Source: Ornithodoros turicata (lineage: Eukaryota; Arthropoda; Arachnida; Ixodida; Argasidae). Taken from it: a stretch of 64,000 nt of DNA. This document shows positions 7,675 through 16,861 of this stretch, in pieces. The DNA lies in the NCBI RefSeq assembly GCF_037126465.1, contig NC_088210.1, positions 12,732,011 to 12,796,010 of the forward strand, written 5' to 3'. Position numbers and translations under genes: made by a program. The first letter of the stretch is position 1, and each line of letters starts with the position of its first letter. The notes beneath the pieces were generated by a model. That model was given only the letters and a program-made list of their open reading frames with translations. It was not told the DNA's origin and made no database searches.

Positions 7675-10600
7675 ATGCGTACGCGTAGTGGAAGACACTA
7701 TACGGCAGACACGGCTGTGTTAGTTGGTGCTAACATGACTTCGACTGAGACTAGTCAGCCGCTAGATAGGCGGGAGGATAGCGTATCGGAGGAGGGCGGC
7801 ATTTCACAGCCCGAGTTGGAGCGGTTAAGGCTGGAAATAGAGCTCGAAAACGCGCGCTCGCGGCGAATCGAGCTGGAGATTTCGCGAGGTAATAGCGAGA
7901 GGTCGTCTCAGAGTTCGTCCCCGTCACCCGATGCACGAGAGGACGCTCTGGGGCGGTACGCTAAGAGGCTAAAAAGTGTTCTTTTGCCTTTACCGTCCGA
8001 TTTGGAGGTGCCAGTATGGTTTGACGGGATTGAGGGGGTCTTTCGATCATACAGTGTGCCCGAAAATATACAAAGCCACTTGATTCTTCCTCTGGTGACG
8101 AGGCGCGTGAAGCATCTGTACTCAAAATTGTCCACAGAAGAGCTGGACAGTTATGATGCCGTCAAGGACGCGGTATTGAAAGAGTTAAGGCTGGCGCCCG
8201 GGGAATATCGAAAGCAGTTCCTCGGAGCGACTAAGGGGAGAGACGAGGGATGGTCTCACTTTGCATCCCGCGTTAAAAGTTACCTTTCCTACTACGTCAG
8301 ATCACGCGAAGTAGATTCCTTCGATGAACTGATCGAGCTGATAGCGGCAGACCAGTTAAAAACTACTATCAGTCCAGCGGCGTACGAGTATGTTAAAGTA
8401 CAGGAGGGTAGCAGCTGGGCAGGGCCTGCAAGTATCGCGGAAATGGTTGACGCTTTCGAGGAGGCGAAGGGTATCGGCGCCGGGATCAAAGCCCGTGGTT
8501 CGCAGTCCGGCAGCGCCGGGCAGACGCAATCACAGGGGGGCGCGACAAGCAATGTCAGCGCGAGGGAGGCACATGAAAAGCCGCACAAAAGGGAGCTGGA
8601 AGGCAAAAAGCCAAACCAGAGTGGCCTACGGTGTTTCAGGTGTGGCGGCCCGCATTTTGCACGGAGTTGTCCGCGGAAACAGGTTGAGCACAGGCGCGGC
8701 GAGGTCGCGGCAACCGTCGCGAGGGTATCGGTGGCGGTGGCCCCGGCTGTGGCCCCCGTAGGTGGTGCCGCGTCGGATGAGAGGTTAGAGTGCAAGGCCA
8801 ATTGTGCACTTACGGTCGGGGTAGACCAGGTGTCCGTTCTGCAGATGGTCGACCTCTGCAGCGACGGCACAACTGTCAGAGCCATTGTGGATACGGGAGC
8901 GCAGGTGACCGTTATGCGTGCCAGCTTGTTCCCAAGGGAGTGCGCCGAAGCAACGGGAAATGTGACTTTGGTGTCGGCTTTCGGGGAAAAGGTGAGAGCT
9001 AGTCTTGGGACGCTGCGTCTTGCCCTCTGTGAGGAAGGCGCAGGGAACGGCATCGCGAAATCAGTATACGTTCTGTGTGCCTTTACGGAAGAGTTGGCGA
9101 CAGGAACAGACTGCCTGCTATCGGGTGAGGCGTACGAACTTCTCACGTCAGGTGCCCGGGTCATCCCCGAGGGAGTAATGTCGGTAGACATCGAGGAAGG
9201 CGGTTCGACAGACGAGAGGTCGTGTTTCGAGGTAGAGGTTGAGTCGACGAGTAGCGACGAGGCCCCTTCAGTGGTGGCGGACGCGGTAAGTGAGCAGTCA
9301 CGTACATCGGAATGTGCGGATTTCAGAACGTCGCAGCGTGAAGACCGTTCACTTTCGGAGGAATGGGGACGCGCGAAAAACAGGACTCATGGGTTCGGGG
9401 TGATAGACGGCGCGCTGTATCACCGAGAAAAAATACGAGGACGAATGGTTCGACAACTTGTGCTCCCGCAGTCCAGGCGTAACGAAGTGCTCCTTTTGGC
9501 GCACGACTCCCCATGGGGAGGACATTTGGGGTTACGCAAAACTTTGGCGCGGGTCAAGGCAAACTTCTATTGGCCGGGCTTAGACCGTGACGTTAGGGAA
9601 TACTGTCGCACGTGTAACAGCTGCCAGCTAATATCGGACAGGAGGGTCACCGATAGGGTCCCAATAGCGCCGTTAACGCGACCTGCGTATCCGTTCCAAG
9701 CGGTGAATGTGGACATCATTGGCCCGATCGAGCCGAAGTCTGCGCGTGGGCACAGGTACGCGCTGTGCGTGACAGACCTGCACACCAGGTGGCCTGAGGT
9801 TGTCTGTATGACCACTTTTACCGCGCGTAAGACGTGTGACGCTCTGCTCAAAATCTTCGCGAGAACTGGGGTGCCAGAGGTAGTGTGTAGTGACAACGGG
9901 AGCAACTTTACTTCGTCACTTACGAAAGAATTCTTGCTAAGAATTGGCTCTGCTCCGCGTTTCTCTACAGTGGAGCACCCGGAGAGTAACGGCTCCGTAG
10001 AAAGATGGAATCGCGTTTTTAAAAAGATGCTTTTCCATGTTGTGCAAAGTGACCCGCGAAATTGGGACCAACACGTGCCGTTCCTTCTGTGGGCATATCG
10101 CGAGGTGCCGCACGACACCACAGGTGTGTCGCCGTTTGAGCTTCTATACGGCCGTAAGCCGGTGGGCCCTATGGGCATCCTAAAGAACACGTGGTCGGGG
10201 GAAGTTGACATCCCCAACACACTTAGGGAGGCGCCAGCGAAGTACATGGAGCGCTTAAGGCAGCAGTTGCAGCTGGCTGCGGATGTGGCAGGTCTAACGG
10301 CATCGAAAAATCAAGAGACTTATGCCGCACAGTACAATCGACGGGCGAAACCGAAAAGCTTTAACCCTGGGGACCAGGTTCTCATTTTCGAGGTAGACAG
10401 GCAAGGGAAGTTATTTCCCAAATGGAGGGGGCCTTACACGGTCGTGGCTGGACACCGTCAGAATTCCTACGTCGTTCTGGGAACTGACGGTAAACGGAAA
10501 ACAGTACACGCGAACCACCTCAGGCAATATCACGCCCGCCTGGGACACGTGGGGGTGGTGTTCCAGAGCGACGAGGATTTTGGCGTTGTTGAGCATGCAC

Positions 10601-12036
10601 CTGCGCTTGCGGACGACGTGAGTGACGCCTTGCCTGAGGCTGCGGTCCAGCACCTGACTAGAAGCCAGGCCCGAGAAATCCGCGGCATCATTGAATCCTT
10701 TCGAACGCTTTTCGTGGCAACTCCTGGTATAGCCAAGGTGGGAGAGCATCAAATAGTTCTCAAAGAGGGGCACGCGCCGACGAAACGGTACGCCTATCGC
10801 GTACCGGAGATGTTGCGGGGGGAAGTAGAGAAGCAAGTGAGTGGGCTACTTGAACAGGGCTTAATATATCCCACGAACAGTCCTTTTGCTCACCCCGTCG
10901 TGTGCGTAGCAAAAAAGGACGGCGCAATTCGATTATGCGTAGATTACCGTCAGTTAAACGCAGGAACCGTTGACGACGGCTTTCCCATGGCACATCAGCA
11001 GGAGCTGATATTCAGAGTAGGCCGCGCGAGATTCATAACCCTCGTAGACCTCAAACGGGGTTATTGGCAGATACCGATGGCACCTAACAGCCAGGAAATG
11101 ACAGCTTTCGTGACACATTTCGGTCAGTTTGCTTGGCGGGTTATGCCCTTTGGACTGAAAAATGCAGCGGCAACCTTTCAAAGGGTAATGAACACGCTCC
11201 TAACGTCGCACCAGGACTACGCGTGTGCGTATTTGGACGATATCGCCATATTCTCGAGCACATGGGCGGAGCACCTGGAGCACCTGAGGACGGTTCTCGG
11301 CGTTTTGCGAAGTGCGGGTTTGACGGCTAACCTGGGGAAGTGTCAAATAGCGCAAAGTAGCATTAAGTACTTGGGACACGTGGTCGGATCTGGAGTGCAC
11401 GCGCCGGATCCAGACAAAATTGCGGCTATTCAACAGCTGAAGCGACCCGAGACAAAGCGTCAACTTCGAAGCGTACTGGGGCTCTGCGGCTATTACAGGG
11501 CATACGTGCCGAACTACGCGGCGATAGCAGAACCACTCACAAAACTGACCGGGAAAAAGGTGCCGACTCGTGTCCCGTGGTCGGAGGAAGCGGAAAGGGC
11601 ATTCCAAACTCTAAAACAGCGGTTGTGCGACGCCGTAGGGCTGGCCACGCCTTCTCCCAGCAAACCTTACTGGCTGTTTACGGATGCATCGGCTGTAGCA
11701 GCCGGTGCCTGCCTTTCGCAGATGGGTGACGACGGCGAGGAACGACCTGTCGCATTTGCCAGCCATTGTTTCACGGAAACGCAATCGAGGTGGGCAACCA
11801 TCGAAAGAGAGGCTTTTGCCGTCATCTGGAGCCTTGGGAAGTTTGACCATTGGCTCTTTGGGGCTAGGGTACATGTGGTGTCAGACCACAACCCACTCGC
11901 ATACATAACGACAACTACCCCGCATGGTGCGAAACTCACCAGGTGGGCTCTTGCGCTCCAACGATACAACGTTACCGTTGTTCACAGAGAGGGAGGCAAG
12001 CACGCTAATGCAGACGCACTTTCCAGGTTAGCGTAG
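7675..12036 (+). CDS. gag-pol: Gag-Pol polyprotein, order Gag-PR-IN-RT-RH
   Basis: One intact 1453-residue frame makes the proteins for reverse transcription and integration. Residues about 90-265 are capsid-like; 175-263 resemble a SCAN domain (216-228 and 254-263 are the clearest blocks). The zinc knuckle is C320-x2-C323-x3-H327-x4-C332. Protease has D406-T-G-A. Integrase follows: H610-x6-H617-x29-C647-x2-C650, then D680, D740 and E776 (35 residues between the last two) and a GPY module at 919-921. Reverse transcriptase lies at about 1022-1200: VDYRQLN 1089-1095, catalytic D1125, MPFGLKNA 1157-1164, YLDD 1186-1189. RNase H has D1337, E1379, D1404 and D1447 and ends the protein. All catalytic residues are present. 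There is no gag/pol frameshift or stop, no chromodomain and no dUTPase. The start is the first Met of the frame. Confidence 0.97.
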   Translation: MRTRSGRHYTADTAVLVGANMTSTETSQPLDRREDSVSEEGGISQPELERLRLEIELENARSRRIELEISRGNSERSSQSSSPSPDAREDALGRYAKRLKSVLLPLPSDLEVPVWFDGIEGVFRSYSVPENIQSHLILPLVTRRVKHLYSKLSTEELDSYDAVKDAVLKELRLAPGEYRKQFLGATKGRDEGWSHFASRVKSYLSYYVRSREVDSFDELIELIAADQLKTTISPAAYEYVKVQEGSSWAGPASIAEMVDAFEEAKGIGAGIKARGSQSGSAGQTQSQGGATSNVSAREAHEKPHKRELEGKKPNQSGLRCFRCGGPHFARSCPRKQVEHRRGEVAATVARVSVAVAPAVAPVGGAASDERLECKANCALTVGVDQVSVLQMVDLCSDGTTVRAIVDTGAQVTVMRASLFPRECAEATGNVTLVSAFGEKVRASLGTLRLALCEEGAGNGIAKSVYVLCAFTEELATGTDCLLSGEAYELLTSGARVIPEGVMSVDIEEGGSTDERSCFEVEVESTSSDEAPSVVADAVSEQSRTSECADFRTSQREDRSLSEEWGRAKNRTHGFGVIDGALYHREKIRGRMVRQLVLPQSRRNEVLLLAHDSPWGGHLGLRKTLARVKANFYWPGLDRDVREYCRTCNSCQLISDRRVTDRVPIAPLTRPAYPFQAVNVDIIGPIEPKSARGHRYALCVTDLHTRWPEVVCMTTFTARKTCDALLKIFARTGVPEVVCSDNGSNFTSSLTKEFLLRIGSAPRFSTVEHPESNGSVERWNRVFKKMLFHVVQSDPRNWDQHVPFLLWAYREVPHDTTGVSPFELLYGRKPVGPMGILKNTWSGEVDIPNTLREAPAKYMERLRQQLQLAADVAGLTASKNQETYAAQYNRRAKPKSFNPGDQVLIFEVDRQGKLFPKWRGPYTVVAGHRQNSYVVLGTDGKRKTVHANHLRQYHARLGHVGVVFQSDEDFGVVEHAPALADDVSDALPEAAVQHLTRSQAREIRGIIESFRTLFVATPGIAKVGEHQIVLKEGHAPTKRYAYRVPEMLRGEVEKQVSGLLEQGLIYPTNSPFAHPVVCVAKKDGAIRLCVDYRQLNAGTVDDGFPMAHQQELIFRVGRARFITLVDLKRGYWQIPMAPNSQEMTAFVTHFGQFAWRVMPFGLKNAAATFQRVMNTLLTSHQDYACAYLDDIAIFSSTWAEHLEHLRTVLGVLRSAGLTANLGKCQIAQSSIKYLGHVVGSGVHAPDPDKIAAIQQLKRPETKRQLRSVLGLCGYYRAYVPNYAAIAEPLTKLTGKKVPTRVPWSEEAERAFQTLKQRLCDAVGLATPSPSKPYWLFTDASAVAAGACLSQMGDDGEERPVAFASHCFTETQSRWATIEREAFAVIWSLGKFDHWLFGARVHVVSDHNPLAYITTTTPHGAKLTRWALALQRYNVTVVHREGGKHANADALSRLA

Positions 12037-12261
12037 GGTGGAAATTCACGTACACCATTTGGGCCCTGAGTTGATGCCAATGATCTCCTCAGTTGCGCCT
12101 GGTTTTCTTTGGTTTCTGTTTGTTTGTTGTTTTTATGGTTTAGTGCAATGCTATACGATACATAGTGCGATGTATATGTTGTTAGTGCATATGTGGCTGT
12201 ATGTACGGGCAATCCTTTTGCGAGCGGACTGTGACAGGACGAAGCGCCCTGTCACATTCTT
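12037..12261 (+). other. Retrotransposon 3' untranslated spacer, no env
   Basis: 225 bp between the gag-pol stop and the polypurine tract. The only frame (12038-12277) has a hydrophobic stretch but is short, runs into the LTR and lacks envelope features, so the element has no envelope gene. Confidence 0.7.
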
Positions 12262-12272
12262 GAGATGGGAGG
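12262..12272 (+). promoter_or_regulatory. Polypurine tract
   Basis: GAGATGGGAGG directly abuts TG of the 3' LTR. Ten of eleven bases are purines. This is the expected plus-strand priming site. Confidence 0.85.
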
Positions 12273-13066
12273 TGTAAAGGATTGAGTTGTGTTTGCATGA
12301 CCATTATGAGAATTTGTATGAGAGAAGTATGTTATATTTGCCCAAATTGTAACATCTGGCATCATCCGCCCACGTCTGGTGTTGTTGGGGTATGTTTGCC
12401 CATTTTCCTAACGAGCCTGCGACGAAGGTTGACCCGACTGGTAATGTCAGTGGGGAAAGGGAAAGGGAGTGGCATCGTTGCAGGTGCAGGGGAGCTGGGG
12501 TCCTCCAGGCAACTCGATCCGTCGCGACGGCCATAAATCTGGGTTCTGGCGCCGGAGACATGCACTGACCGAAGTTAGGTCGTGCACGGGTTGACACCTC
12601 GAAACGTTGGTCGTAAATCGCGTGGAGAGAGTGTGCAATCGGGCGGTTCAGGTCTGGACAAGTATTTAAACTGGGCCAACCACGAGTTGTAACCCTTTGA
12701 ACCCAGGCCGCCCGATTGGAAGCCTTCAGCGGGGGTGGTGGCCCTATCTGTCACCCTTTTAAGCGGCCGCAGCGACGGAGAGAGGACTGGGAGCCGGACT
12801 TCGGAACATGTAACATCGAGTCCAGTGTGTAAATCTTGTAAATATCCCTATGTACCATAGTCTCCAGTGAATAAAGCCCGTATCACCGTCATCTGAGTCG
12901 GGCTTCAATCAGTGCCTATCGAGCAGATTCCGAATCATCCCTTCATCGAACTCGGAGCGGCGGAGAAGGATTTGGACACTTCGTGCACATCATCATCGCC
13001 CATCCGTCCCCCGCCACTCGGGACGAGAAGAACAGACAACAACAACATCGAGTTCGAGTTTTTACT
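12273..13066 (+). repeat. 3' LTR (794 bp)
   Basis: Matches 6355-7148 at a constant offset of 5918 with no difference found by eye. It carries AATAAA at 12870-12875, which would end the genomic transcript. Confidence 0.95.
12870..12875 (+). terminator. Poly(A) signal of the 3' LTR
   Basis: AATAAA, followed 24 bp later by the right arm of the AAGCCCG/CGGGCTT hairpin. Probable site of 3' end formation for the full-length RNA. Confidence 0.6.
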
Positions 13067-13071
13067 ACGGT
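13067..13071. repeat. Target site duplication, right (ACGGT)
   Basis: ACGGT directly follows the 3' LTR and matches 6350-6354. The match could extend by one T, but that T also starts the 5' LTR. Confidence 0.9.
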
Positions 13072-13316
13072 TCCCTAGGATCATCACGTGTGAACGTCCA
13101 TACCCACCTCCTCCTTCTCCTCTTCACGGGAGGAGAGTAGGAGGACTCGAAGAACTTCGCGACAGGACCAACCAACCGTAACAGACCATACTCACAGTTG
13201 AGGTCACGTGAAAATGGCGCCGAGGTAACGCCCTCCTGTCGTCACAATGACGTCACACTGCAGCCGCGCATGCGCCTCACTGCGCGATGTCTTAGAACCG
13301 CGTTGGTTCCACTTAG

Positions 13317-13519
13317 AAAAACCCTTTAATTTGGCGGCCCTAAATTTTCGCGAATCGAGTAACCGGGATATATTCGCGACCACTAAATTTCGCGCGTTCC
13401 TCGAGTTCCTCGAGCTCTTCCTTCCCTATTTTCCAAATTTCGCGTGCCCTTAAAGTTCGCGAATTTTCTCGATTCGCGAAATTCGCGAAAATTATGGGAT
13501 CGTGAAATAAAAGGGTTTT
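13317..13519. mobile_element. TIR element with TTCGCGAA subterminal motifs
   Basis: AAAACCCTTTAATTT at the left is matched, inverted, by AAATAAAAGGGTTTT at the right. Inside, TTTTCGCGAATCGAG and its inverse recur near both ends. About 203 bp, no coding capacity. The termini are imperfect and I see no clear target duplication, so the class is open. Confidence 0.55.
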
Positions 13520-14825
13520 ATGGGTTTTATAGCACTTAATATTCCGATAATAAATTATGTCGCTCAGGTGGGCGAATAGCAAAGCCGGGATTCGAAAAAC
13601 TAGGGACTACAACACGCGGAAATAAAAAGTCTATGAACTGATATGCGTCGAGAGCGAACTATCGCTTGATGCACATTTTCCAGCAATCCTAAATCCCAAC
13701 TTCTTCCTGTTTCGACTGCGGTATAGCTGTTCATGCAAATGCATGAAAATCTATGCGGACAAACGGAGAACAAAACTGCCAGCATATTCTGGCATTCAGC
13801 CAAACGCGTTCAAACGCGTTAGCTTTGTATGGTCATCCTCGGGCGCCCGTACTCCATTCACTGTTCTCTCCCCACACTGTTTACGGACGGACATACACGG
13901 CCGTCGACGTCGGTGGGTCCCAAAGAACTATCGCTTTTAAAATGACGTATCATGTTTGAGTTGATAGCATTTCTATGACGTGTGCGTAACGTTGAAGAAA
14001 TTGACTTCTTGAAGGGTAGGAGCAAGAGGTCTGGTACAGAACTCCTTGATCCCGCACGTCTTTATACAGAACCGCCTGTTAATTATCCACCGCATTTTTA
14101 TACCTATGTTAATTAATCAGCATATAAATGACGTGCTGCTAGCCATATTAAGTGCCACGGCAAACAACGGACGAAAAATAGGTGTTTGCGTGGGCACACT
14201 CTTCTTCCCCAATACTTCCTTCCTCCTGGACCTTCACCCTGGCTGGTCGACATTTCCTGATGTCGTTCCCCTTCTATCTCCCTGCTGTGCTCCCCAATAA
14301 CTAGATAGTTCCATTAACACGCGGAATCATCGAGAGCTGCTGCTTGCTTTATTTTTCTTGCCACTGCATTCGTGCCTTCACCATAATAAGATACCGCCGT
14401 CATCAGGGCTCAGCGAGCGGATCCCCGCACCGGAAATGACAAACGAGGCGACATCTACTTCCGCTCACTGCTGTCATCCGTTAACCTTTGCCGGTCACTT
14501 GGAGACTTCCTGCGCCGAGGCCTCCGTCCGTGAAATAATGAACGCGCCGACGGTATCTGATAAAAAAAGCGACAAACATTGTAGGTGAATGATAAATAAC
14601 GCAGCGTCGGATATGGGCTTACTTCATCATATCTTGCAGCAATGTTCCATGTTCTCTCGGCTTGTTCATCTTTCCTCACGATGGGGGAGTTTTATTGAAC
14701 ACTACCAGCTTTCTCTCACACATGAGTGCACGTGATACATACGTAAATACGTATGTATTTCCTTTTTCAGCCTTTGTCGTGCCTTCTTGCGTTAAGCACA
14801 GTTAAGACCTTTAGCATCTTTAAGA
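13520..14825. other. No supported gene
   Basis: AT-rich sequence. Frames at 13743-13959, 14046-14300 and 14358-14588 show no recognisable domain, and there is no obvious repeat family. Confidence 0.4.
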
Positions 14826-15192
14826 TGGGCCACCTTTCGTCACCCAACTGCCCTACCTGTCATGTTGAGGGAGACATCCCGTACTTCGTCTTCGTCTTCG
14901 TCTTCTCCTACGGTCGCGCATCGCTCGCCTCAGGATTTCGGACTTTTCCCTAGCTACACTGCTAGGCCCCACACAACATAGTCAGGTGACAAAGGCACTT
15001 GTTCAGTTCCTGCGGATCTGTGGCCTTCTGGGTGAACTGTGATCAATTTCGTGTTTGTTTTCCTTTTAGTTTGTCTTTTTTCTTTTGTCTTCTTTTCCTT
15101 TCTTTCTTTCCTGGGAATACCAAGCCGCCGTAGCGGAGGCTAACCGTTCCGTCCTATTTTCTTAATATAATAAACATATACCCCCCCCCCCC
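14826..15192 (+). pseudogene. LINE ORF2 C-terminal relic with C-run tail
   Basis: MGHLSSPNCPTCHVEGDIPY (from 14826) matches the start of the C-x2-C end of the relic at 46898 (MGQLNSPNWNVCGVEADIPY). An expanded GTCTTC run (14888-14910) then destroys the frame. Further on, LVQFLRICGLLGEL with its stop (about 14999-15043) is the ORF2 end. A polypyrimidine stretch, GGAATACCAAGCCGCC, AATAAACATATA and C12 follow. It is non-coding today. The order ORF2 end, T-rich UTR, tail core, C run ties the abundant short tails to this LINE family. Confidence 0.7.
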
Positions 15193-15259
15193 TCTGAGTT
15201 AAGACAGATATTCACCACGTCTCCCGGAGCCGTCAGCCATTATAATATCGCTGTGTTTC

Positions 15260-15291
15260 ATGACTCAGTCAATCAATCGATCAATCATAAC
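15260..15291 (+). repeat. Short (AATC)n remnant
   Basis: CAGTCAATCAATCGATCAATC resembles the LINE family X tail without its CATCTCC core. Confidence 0.4.
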
Positions 15292-15295
15292 ATGC

Positions 15296-15394
15296 TAAAA
15301 TCAGGAGGCGCACGCTTTTTTTAGAGATGTAATGCATAATGCAAAGTGTCCAAGAAAGGCGCGCGCTACCTAGCTTCAACAAATCAGGAGGAAG
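15296..15394. mobile_element. Degraded palindromic MITE core
   Basis: AATCAGGAGGCGCACGC, a TGCATAATGC centre, AAGGCGCGCG and CAACAAATCAGGAGG keep the inner part of the palindromic MITE; the terminal repeats are missing. Confidence 0.45.
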
Positions 15395-16201
15395 AAGGAT
15401 ATGGTTCGGAATTATGAATTGAATTCAATTGAATTGAATTTATTTTTTTCTTTTCTGCTCCTATACATGTACATAGGTTCTTAGCTGGATTGCGAGGACT
15501 AGCCTGATGGTCGGCTAGAAGCGCGTTGAGTGGTGTAGCATAGGTCGGTAAATTTCGCACTCGATGACCAGCACTCATCATCACACCATGAAGAATGGTG
15601 TTGTGTTGAGTGATGGGATACGATGTGACGTGATGGTCAAGTTGATGTTGAATGATGAGCTATGATGTGATCTGGTGTTGAAGCCGAATGCAGAAGCCGG
15701 TTTTGCAGTTGATGATCTTTTACTTCAAAAGTGAAGCCTCAGGAACGATTTCGGTACTCGTTGAATGGTTCGTAGTAGTGGCTGTGGCAATGGCGATGGT
15801 AGATGGAAGAACACATCGCTTAAGCGTAACAGCTTCAATTAGAGCGCGCTAGAGGCATCAATGGAAGGGTAGCTAACAGGAGAAGGCATTGGCCGTTCCT
15901 ATACAGTATTCAAGGTTGGAATGACATACCTCATGTTGGGCTGCATGCGCCACTTGCATGTACCACAATGGTTAGAGACGGTATTAATCTTTGTCCGCTT
16001 TGTAAGATATTATCTATGTGTAACTCGTATTTGGATGATACAGTGTGCATCATCAAATACATACACTGTAACCATGAGATGAACGTAATAAATTTTCTTT
16101 ATGTACATACCCATTTTAACCATGTGACCACAGTAATTGCTCATTTTATTACCTAGAAATATAATATTACAAGAATAGAAAAACGCCTATACGTGGTGTA
16201 A
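15395..16201. other. No supported gene
   Basis: Starts with a TTGAATTGAATT run (15410-15440) and then TGATG-rich sequence around 15560-15700. The frame at 15968-16156 is AT-rich with no known motif. Confidence 0.4.
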
Positions 16202-16799
16202 CTACAGGGTTAGTCTAGCAAACGTTACACATTTCGACTGCATCGTAAAAATAGAAGACGGGCTTTAGCCAACCCCAAGCTTCGCAGACTGATAGCCATT
16301 TATCTGAAGTTTCGTTGGAATTTTTTGTGAGCGTTATGGTCCTGTACAAGAAAAATTAAAAATCAAGCAAAATCTCACTCTATGCATTTTCTATGGCGAA
16401 TCTCACTCAAAAGCCGCCATTTTCTTCTGCGTGCGCTTCAATTTCATTTCGCTACACACAGGTGGCGTGAACATACAGAAGAAGAGGATTGGTGCATAAA
16501 GTCAGAATGGACATGTCACATCGTTCTAGGCAGCGCCGCCTGAGTGAGGTGATGTGAATGTGAAGCAGACACCAGAAAAAATGGCGGTGTTTGTGGGGGA
16601 TAGGCCATTGAAAAGGCATGGGGCGAGATTTTGCTTGATTTTTAATTTTCTTTCTACATGACCATAGTGCTTACAAAAAATTCCAATGAAACTTCCGACA
16701 AATGGCTATCAGTCTTCAAAGTTTGGGGTTGGCTAAAGCCCGTCTTCTATTTTTACGATGCAGTCGAAATGTGTAACGTTTGCTAGACTAACCCTGTAG
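16202..16799. mobile_element. Long-TIR DNA transposon, non-autonomous (598 bp)
   Basis: CTACAGGGTTAGTCTAGC at the left is the exact complement of the right end. The inverted repeats extend about 175 bp (16202-16376 against 16625-16799) with a few mismatches and end at AAATCAAGCAAAATCTC. The roughly 250-bp centre encodes nothing. No convincing target duplication is visible. Such long TIRs are seen in MULE-like and some Tc1-like non-autonomous elements, but I do not assign a superfamily. Confidence 0.8.
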
Positions 16800-16814
16800 T
16801 GTGGCATCTCTTTC

Positions 16815-16858
16815 TCTGGAAATCAGAGAGCGCTGGTTCGAATTCCACCTCTGGCGCA
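16815..16858 (+). repeat. tRNA-like fragment at the TIR border
   Basis: TCTCT-GGAAATC-AGAGA forms an anticodon-arm-like stem, followed by GGTTCGAATTCC, a good Pol III B box. The 5' half is missing, so this is a truncated tRNA-derived repeat. Confidence 0.4.
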
Positions 16859-16861
16859 TTT

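Larger units (their letters stand above)
6355..13066 (+). mobile_element. Complete Gmr1-like LTR retrotransposon (Ty3/gypsy class)
   Basis: This 6712-bp element is structurally complete. It has two 794-bp LTRs, ACGGT target duplications on both sides, a primer binding site abutting the 5' LTR, a 526-bp leader, one 1453-codon gag-pol frame and a polypurine tract touching the 3' LTR. The ORF places integrase upstream of reverse transcriptase. Among gypsy-type elements that order is characteristic of the Gmr1 group. No envelope-like ORF is present; only 225 bp separate the stop codon from the polypurine tract. The LTRs match base for base in my reading, with no indels (constant offset of 5918), which points to a very recent insertion. 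I cannot exclude that assembly collapsed two slightly different LTRs. Nothing else in the window shares its LTR sequence. Confidence 0.97.

Noticed and set aside
8292..9191. 299-codon minus-strand frame as an antisense gene
   Set aside because: A shadow of the strongly coding gag-pol frame; composition follows the plus-strand codons.
12038..12277. Small envelope-like ORF after gag-pol
   Set aside because: 79 codons, overlaps the polypurine tract and LTR, and has no glycosylation, cleavage or fusion features.
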